NCBI GenBank assembly: GCA_001462255.1
Contig: LIUJ01000310.1
Coordinates: 1 to 10,656, forward strand
DNA from: Fibrobacteria bacterium GUT77
GTDB taxonomy: Bacteria > Fibrobacterota > Chitinivibrionia > Chitinivibrionales > Chitinispirillaceae
DNA: 10,656 bases
Direction of reading: 5' to 3'
In this document: one piece after another, positions 5,701-10,656 of the stretch
Position numbering within the stretch: the stretch's first letter is position 1
Layout of the letters: every line of letters begins with the position of its first letter
Position numbers and translations under genes: made by a program
Notes under the pieces: generated by a model
Database searches by the model: none
Told to the model about the DNA's origin: nothing
What the model saw: the letters and a program-made list of their open reading frames with translations, nothing else

Positions 5701-8700
5701 TTACCTCACGCCCACTAACAACGTTACCGGCTCGCGTTTGCCGTTTACCAACAACACGCCTCTCACCAAGTATGTTCCCTCCGGGACTAATAGGCCGCTC
5801 TTGTCTCGCAGATCCCACGAACCTACCTTGCGCGTGTACGAACCGCCGGCGTCCTTTATGGATACCTTTTTGACTACTTTGCCCTGTTCGTTGAAGACAT
5901 ACAACTGCGCGTCCGCCACACGCGACCCGCCGCGGTAGAAGCTTACCGAACCGGAGCCGAAGGCCCTGTCAACCGGATTGGGGCCTACGGCAAGCTCGGC
6001 CGTCAGCAACGCTTTGGGCGCCGCTATAGACGCCTCCGCGCCGTCGGACGTCCCCGGAACCACCCGATCCGGCGACGCCACTACGGTGTTCCGGTCAAAC
6101 GTGGCCACTACGGTCATATCGCGTGAAAGCTCCGTAACCGTGTACACCCTCGACGTATCGGAAAACACCGTGCCGTTGACCGTCCACCTTACCACGCGGT
6201 AACCGTCTATCGGCTCCGCCGTGAACACGAGGTTTCTGCCGTTGTTTACACGCTCCTCCGACACAATGGGATAGTCGTCGGCCGTGGCCGTCAAAGTACC
6301 GTTCGCGCCGGCTCTAAACGTTACTGTGTACTCCTCCGTACCCCACTCCGCCCAGTGCGCGAAGATTTCGGTCTCCTGCGTAAACACCATGCTCGTCGTT
6401 ACCGGCACGCCGCCGTCCTCCTCCGTGTACCAGCCTTTAAACGTATAACCGTAATATGTAGGCGAAGGAATTGCAGACGTAAGCCTCCCGTTTGAGTTGG
6501 TCGTTAGATACTCCGGCACCCCCTCGCCGCCCGTGGCGTTTAAAATCACCTTATAGGCTACCGTAACGGCATACTGCAACTTCACGTCTACCGTTACCGT
6601 GTATCCGTTCGCGTCCGTGCCGGTAACCGTAATCGTCTCGTTATGCGCTCCGGCAAGCAAACCGGCTGTCGGTTGCACCGTAAAGGTCGCCGACTTGTTT
6701 ACGCCAAGTACCGTTCCGTTCAAACTCTCAACCACAGTGTAATTCGTAGCCGCAGACACGCCCGTAAGCGTAATATCCCCCGAAGCGCTACCGTTGGTGA
6801 CGGTTACGGTTTTATCGGCGGGCGGCGCCTCGCCCTCGCCCTTGGAAGCGAACGACACGGTAGACGGCGACACACTGAGCTTCGGTCCGTTTATCTTGTA
6901 GAACCTCGCAGTTACCGTAAGCGTATTGGACGCCTTGTTGCCCGCAACGCTCGTGCCCTTAATCGTTATAGCCTCATTGTGCGCGGCCACGGCCAAATCC
7001 GCCTTAGGCTGCACAACAAACTCCTGCGTTTCGCCCGCGGCAAGGGTAACCGGCGACGTTATTATATCGGGAGTTATAATATACTTCGCGGATATCTCCT
7101 GCGTCGTGGTCGTTGGCGTAGACAGCGACAGCGTAACAGCTCCGGTGCCGGTATTCTCAACAATAAAGCTCTTCGCGGCGGGTTGCGAGTAGGTAGTATC
7201 AAACTGCAAAACCGTCGCGTTGGCGCCAATCACGTATTTCAAAGAGTCCTTTACCGGAAACGACACGAACACTACCGCGCTCGCGCCGCCGCCGCCCACA
7301 TCGGCGCCGCTTACCGTTATCGTATCAAAATGCGACCCCGCAAGCAAACCAAGCTTAGGACGCACGGTAAAGTACACCGTCTCATCCTTAGCAAGCACGG
7401 TTTTAGGCAACGCCGTGATTGTGTAGTCGCTCGTCTTAGACGTAGGCGACGCCTTTAGCGTAACCGAACCCTCGCTGGTGTTGGTAACGGCGACTTTAAG
7501 CTCGGTCGGCTGCGTCTTGTACCCCACCTCCGCCGTGTCCCCCTCTCCGCCCGTGTAACTCACATAGAACGACGTATCCCTCGGCGACACGCCGATAGTG
7601 CGGGTAGGCCTAAGCGTAAACGTTGCGAATATCTCCGTAGAACACGCCGCCTCGGCGCTCTTACCCACAATCTTTATAGTCTCGTTATGATTACCAACGG
7701 TCAACCCCGTCGCCTTAGGACGTATGGAAAAAGTCGCCGACATCCCTCGCTCAAGGCCGACCGTAGGCGGATTCGCCGTACTCCACTTTGTAGGCGACGT
7801 ACCCAAAGCCACAATATCGTACTTCGCCGACGTCGGCCTCGTAACCGTAATTGTACCGGCACCCTTTCCTATACTGGTAATATACACAATCTGCTCGCTC
7901 GGCGACGTGTACTGCGGCGACTTAATATCGTAATCCACCGCCCCAAACGTAGTCAACAACGACGCGCCAATCCTGTACGCCACCGACGGATCCTCAACGG
8001 TAAACTTAACCCGTATCTCCGTAGTTACTACTTGACCGTCGTCGTCGGCCGTACCGGTAATGTTTATCGGGCCGTTGTAATCGCCAAAATCCAACCCAAG
8101 CTTAGGCTGAACGCTAAACACCGCCATAGAACCGTTCCCGCCAAGACGCAAACTCGACGACAACAACACAACGTCGTAGTACATATCATCCGGCGGATCC
8201 AACGTAACGGACTTGGTACCCGTATTGATAATCACAACCGTCTGCGCGGCGGGCAACTTACTGTACGGCGCCGGCAAAGAACCAAAATCCAAATCCTTCT
8301 CCTGATCCGCGAAAATATCCGCAACGTCGCCGGACAACACCTCGAAATACACCTTGATACGCGCGTTCTCAAAACCGTTGATGGTGATTATTATCTCATC
8401 GTCATAAATACCCGCCGGCGTATACTCGTCAAATATCGGACGAACGTAAATGGAATCCTTACTCGTGCTAACCGTTATAATTCCGGGGTCATTCGGATCC
8501 GTTGAAGTATGCGTAGACGCCTTCGCCTGCCTCACCTCATAATAACCGTAAAGCGACGTAAACACCAAATCCACCGAACCCGAACCCGCCTTCGTAATAA
8601 CAACCTTCTGCTCCGCCGGCGGTATCATCGTACCCTCAACCAAAGGCACAAACCTACGCAACTCCACCGGATTTATACTAACGGTACCCACCGCCAACTG

Positions 8701-10656
8701 AAACGCGTCGGACGTCGCCTCAGACTTCGCTGTACCCGTACCGGTAGTATAATACAACGTTAATTGTTGCGTCGTCACACTGCTCGACGCCGTAGACAAC
8801 GCAACCGTCAAAATCGCGTCTCCCGTATACGTCCCATCACCGTTAGGAGTACCCACTATCGGGCCAAGAGTATACGTAACACCCGTCGTAGGCGCGTTCC
8901 CGGTACCGGACGCGAGTTTGATATTGGCGGTACTCAAAGTCGTATTACTCGTCTTTGTAAGATCATTCGTCCAATTCTCAAAAAGTACCTTATACGTAGC
9001 CGAACCCGCCACACCGGCGGCCAACGAACCGTTTTGCGGACCAAGCGTGATCCTCGGATTACCCGACATCACCTCAGGAAGACCCAACTGCAACGAAACC
9101 GGCGTAATGTAATTCGTCCCGCCGACCACCGTAAACCACGTGTAGTACGTCTCACCCTCGTCGCCTCTCGGATACGTTGACACCGCCCCGTCAGTCTCAT
9201 CAGTCGCCGACTTACTCCACCATGTCGTTATGCTACCGCCGGTACCCACGCTCAAACCCGATTGCGTAACTACCTTATGGTCACCGCTCGTACTAATCGT
9301 CATGTGGTCATCTTTGTTATTGTTATCCAATGTAACACTACTAATCTTCCCCGACGCCGGCAACGCAAATACGGGAGTCGCCGCGAGCTTGTAATTCGAC
9401 AAGGCAGTTCCCAAAGTCAACGTAGGCGCAACAACCGGTGAACCGTTATTGATAACAACCGACGACGTCGAGGCATTATTACTCGCAAACACTCTACTCC
9501 CCGGACTAACCGTGTAATTCTCCCTCGTATCCCACAACACCTCTTCCCCGGACACAAACCCGATAGGAGCGTTCACCGTCACGTTAGAATCCACTATCGC
9601 GGTCTTCCCGTCATACTCCTTATGCACGGTCGGTAGTACCGACGACAATGTCAAAGTAGCATGCTCTATCGTTCCCGTCGCGGGCAACGCAAACGTGTAA
9701 GTATCCGCCAATTTGTAATTAGACAAAGCAGACCCCAAAGCCAACGTCGGCGACGTCCCCGTCGTAACTATACCCTTATTCGCACCCGCGTTTTCATCAA
9801 TAAACGCCGCCCCATCCGGATCAACTATGTAGCCCGTACCCGTCTTCCACTTCGATTGATCCGCCAAAAACAATCCTGTGGCCGGCATTGCCACCGTAAC
9901 ACTGTCTCCCAAAATCGTAGCCGTCCCATCATACGTCTTCTTTACGGTTACCGCACCCGGAGTAAGGGCGGCTTGCTCTATCTCTCCATCTGCGGGCAAT
10001 GCGAACGTGTATCCCGAAGCAAGCTCGTATGTGTCACTCAACGGACTTTTTAAAGTCAACGACGCCGTCGAGCTTCCCACATTAATAGGAACCGCCCCCC
10101 CCACATCAGCGGAAGTGAATTGGATAACCCCCGTAAAAGTAACATTGAGATTCGCCGGAATCCAAAGCGACGTCTCGTCACCCGGCAACATACCGGAGGT
10201 CGGAGCCGCCACCATCACGTGCGCCGCGGGCGTAATGTCAATCTTCGCGTCATACGTCTTCTTTACGGTTACCGCACCCGGAGTTATAGGAATTTTCTTG
10301 ACCTCCACACTAAATTCATTCGACTCCACCCCGTCTATCGTCAACTTAAGACCGCTATAAACACCTACCGGCGTACTTGATGTCGTCGCTAACAGCAACT
10401 GCGTCCCAACCCCGGTCATGTCAATAGTTATCAACGGGCTGGCGAACGACATATCGCCTATACCCATACTTGACGATCCCGTAATAGTCGCAGTATACAC
10501 ATTGTCACTTATCCCGGTCGTCGTAACATTGAGCGTAAACACCGCCACGGATCCAAACGTCACGCTGCTGGGATTGGGGGTTACGGTTACTGCTTTTATG
10601 ATCGGAGCAGGAGACAACGTCACCGTCGCAGTTCCGGTAACGGTCAAACTGGCATG
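5701..10656 (-). CDS. Very large multidomain surface/secreted protein (YDG, beta-sandwich and InlB-type repeats), 5' end missing
   Basis: The frame is open to the window edge, giving 1651 codons and a TAA stop at 5701-5703; the N-terminus and any signal peptide lie outside. Counting from the first codon at 10656, the order is: a beta-rich segment (1-120) that opens with LTVTGT, like the end of one of the later repeats; three YDG-type repeats (about 124-441); an unassigned beta-rich stretch (442-656); six related beta-sandwich repeats of about 115 residues (about 657-1363); a Listeria-Bacteroides (InlB B) repeat (about 1368-1438, with GYTFKGWYTEEDGG and FAHWAE); a divergent InlB repeat (about 1441-1521, with GYRVVRWTVNG and VVATF); and a C-terminal module (1530-1651) matching the GLUG neighbour. 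No catalytic motif is seen. The composition is rich in Thr, Ser, Val and Gly with very few Cys, typical of stalk-like adhesins. A role in attachment or as a surface scaffold is inference. The gene probably sits upstream of the GLUG gene on the same strand, separated by the repeat island. Confidence 0.9.
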   Translation of the reverse strand, partial: HASLTVTGTATVTLSPAPIIKAVTVTPNPSSVTFGSVAVFTLNVTTTGISDNVYTATITGSSSMGIGDMSFASPLITIDMTGVGTQLLLATTSSTPVGVYSGLKLTIDGVESNEFSVEVKKIPITPGAVTVKKTYDAKIDITPAAHVMVAAPTSGMLPGDETSLWIPANLNVTFTGVIQFTSADVGGAVPINVGSSTASLTLKSPLSDTYELASGYTFALPADGEIEQAALTPGAVTVKKTYDGTATILGDSVTVAMPATGLFLADQSKWKTGTGYIVDPDGAAFIDENAGANKGIVTTGTSPTLALGSALSNYKLADTYTFALPATGTIEHATLTLSSVLPTVHKEYDGKTAIVDSNVTVNAPIGFVSGEEVLWDTRENYTVSPGSRVFASNNASTSSVVINNGSPVVAPTLTLGTALSNYKLAATPVFALPASGKISSVTLDNNNKDDHMTISTSGDHKVVTQSGLSVGTGGSITTWWSKSATDETDGAVSTYPRGDEGETYYTWFTVVGGTNYITPVSLQLGLPEVMSGNPRITLGPQNGSLAAGVAGSATYKVLFENWTNDLTKTSNTTLSTANIKLASGTGNAPTTGVTYTLGPIVGTPNGDGTYTGDAILTVALSTASSSVTTQQLTLYYTTGTGTAKSEATSDAFQLAVGTVSINPVELRRFVPLVEGTMIPPAEQKVVITKAGSGSVDLVFTSLYGYYEVRQAKASTHTSTDPNDPGIITVSTSKDSIYVRPIFDEYTPAGIYDDEIIITINGFENARIKVYFEVLSGDVADIFADQEKDLDFGSLPAPYSKLPAAQTVVIINTGTKSVTLDPPDDMYYDVVLLSSSLRLGGNGSMAVFSVQPKLGLDFGDYNGPINITGTADDDGQVVTTEIRVKFTVEDPSVAYRIGASLLTTFGAVDYDIKSPQYTSPSEQIVYITSIGKGAGTITVTRPTSAKYDIVALGTSPTKWSTANPPTVGLERGMSATFSIRPKATGLTVGNHNETIKIVGKSAEAACSTEIFATFTLRPTRTIGVSPRDTSFYVSYTGGEGDTAEVGYKTQPTELKVAVTNTSEGSVTLKASPTSKTSDYTITALPKTVLAKDETVYFTVRPKLGLLAGSHFDTITVSGADVGGGGASAVVFVSFPVKDSLKYVIGANATVLQFDTTYSQPAAKSFIVENTGTGAVTLSLSTPTTTTQEISAKYIITPDIITSPVTLAAGETQEFVVQPKADLAVAAHNEAITIKGTSVAGNKASNTLTVTARFYKINGPKLSVSPSTVSFASKGEGEAPPADKTVTVTNGSASGDITLTGVSAATNYTVVESLNGTVLGVNKSATFTVQPTAGLLAGAHNETITVTGTDANGYTVTVDVKLQYAVTVAYKVILNATGGEGVPEYLTTNSNGRLTSAIPSPTYYGYTFKGWYTEEDGGVPVTTSMVFTQETEIFAHWAEWGTEEYTVTFRAGANGTLTATADDYPIVSEERVNNGRNLVFTAEPIDGYRVVRWTVNGTVFSDTSRVYTVTELSRDMTVVATFDRNTVVASPDRVVPGTSDGAEASIAAPKALLTAELAVGPNPVDRAFGSGSVSFYRGGSRVADAQLYVFNEQGKVVKKVSIKDAGGSYTRKVGSWDLRDKSGLLVPEGTYLVRGVLLVNGKREPVTLLVGVR
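5704..6069 (-). other. C-terminal module shared with the GLUG protein (copy 2)
   Basis: The last 122 residues read DRVVP, AELAVGPNP, VSFYRGG, LYVFNEQGKVVKKVSI, WDLRDKSGLLVPEG.YLVRGV and end in LLVGVR. Similarity to the GLUG protein's end begins at DRVVP and continues to the last residue, while the sequences before DRVVP are unrelated. This is expected for a common export or anchoring signal attached to different bodies. Confidence 0.75.
6094..6555 (-). other. InlB B-type repeat pair
   Basis: The first unit (6343-6555) is a Listeria-Bacteroides repeat with Y.VILNATGGEG, YYGYTFKGWYTEEDGG and FTQETEIFAHWAE. The second (6094-6336) is the divergent InlB type, with YTVTFRAGANGTL, V..G..L.FTA.P.DGYRVVRWTVNG and M.VVATF. 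Such pairs often sit just before the C-terminal anchor or sorting module in surface proteins, as here. Confidence 0.8.
6568..8688 (-). repeat. Six tandem beta-sandwich repeats of about 115 residues
   Basis: Six units share a late signature [FY]xV[QR]P...L..G.[HY]..[ETP]I.I.G. It appears at residues (counted from 10656) about 735, 847, 976, 1096, 1213 and 1325, a spacing of about 110-130. Earlier in each unit is a strand such as TVVI.NTGT.SVTL, followed by a YDI or YTI motif. The pattern resembles the choice-of-anchor / ASPM-SPD-2-Hydin type Ig-like folds used in surface proteins. I did not match it to a named family with certainty. Confidence 0.7.
9334..10287 (-). repeat. Three YDG-type repeats in the large surface protein
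   Basis: Each unit of about 104-107 residues begins with V.K.YDG or a variant (KTYDA, KTYDG, KEYDG), has a middle part of the type V..P..G...D....W, and ends with LG.ALS.YKLA..Y.FALPA.G.I. The first unit has Ala in place of Gly in the YDG signature. The first two units share a 35-bp stretch identical in DNA (9929-9963 and 10250-10284), which points to recent duplication or gene conversion. YDG domains are found in large bacterial surface proteins, often as strings. Confidence 0.8.

Noticed and set aside
6643..8505. Long plus-strand open frames (about 270 codons each) opposite the large surface gene
   Set aside because: They give Arg-rich, low-complexity translations with no domain, and mirror the Thr/Val-rich codons of the real gene on the minus strand.
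10645..10647. TTG codon as the start of the large protein
   Set aside because: The frame stays open to the window edge, the codon falls inside a beta-repeat-like strand, and no signal peptide or ribosome site accompanies it. The gene is simply cut by the window.

Overview
The window holds three large genes, all on the minus strand and tightly packed, plus one 567-bp non-coding gap filled with repeats. In transcription order they are: the 3' part of a very large multidomain surface or secreted protein (10656 to 5701, running off the right edge), the repeat-filled gap (5700 to 5134), a 1033-residue exported GLUG-repeat protein (5133 to 2032), and, 21 bases later, a complete aconitase (2010 to 58). 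A weak hairpin just after the aconitase stop codon may end the transcript. I found no RNA genes, CRISPR array, insertion sequence or credible plus-strand gene.

The organism is a Gram-negative-type bacterium that builds long, Ser/Thr/Gly-rich, beta-sheet modular surface proteins. The two big proteins have unrelated bodies but end in the same roughly 120-residue module: a DRVVP linker, then ELxVGPNP, then a beta-sandwich ending in VPEGxYLxxGV and a short V/L-rich tail. This resembles the FlgD-like / type IX (Por) secretion C-terminal modules. Together with GLUG, YDG and InlB-type repeats and a compact Aquifex-type aconitase, it suggests a member of the Fibrobacterota or a neighbouring FCB-group lineage. 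That placement is inference from protein style, not from a marker gene.

The large truncated protein contains three YDG-type repeats, an unassigned beta-rich stretch, six related beta-sandwich repeats of about 115 residues with a shared [FY]xV[QR]P...ETIxVxG signature, a Listeria-Bacteroides (InlB B) repeat, a divergent InlB repeat and the C-terminal module. The GLUG protein has a signal peptide, two parallel blocks of GLUG repeats, an Ig-like domain and the C-terminal module. Both look like adhesins or cell-surface proteins. The aconitase keeps all the cluster-binding and active-site residues I could check and should be active. Its link to the GLUG gene is positional only.

The most interesting region is the gap at 5134-5700. 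It is a mosaic of small hairpins with a 6-bp stem and a constant 12-nt loop (GAGCGGAGTCGA), present in both orientations with three different stem sequences. Two copies lie in a duplicated segment, and four of the six differences between the duplicates are paired compensatory changes in the stem. Part of one hairpin has been amplified into a 20-bp tandem array. This looks like a REP/BIME-type element cluster.
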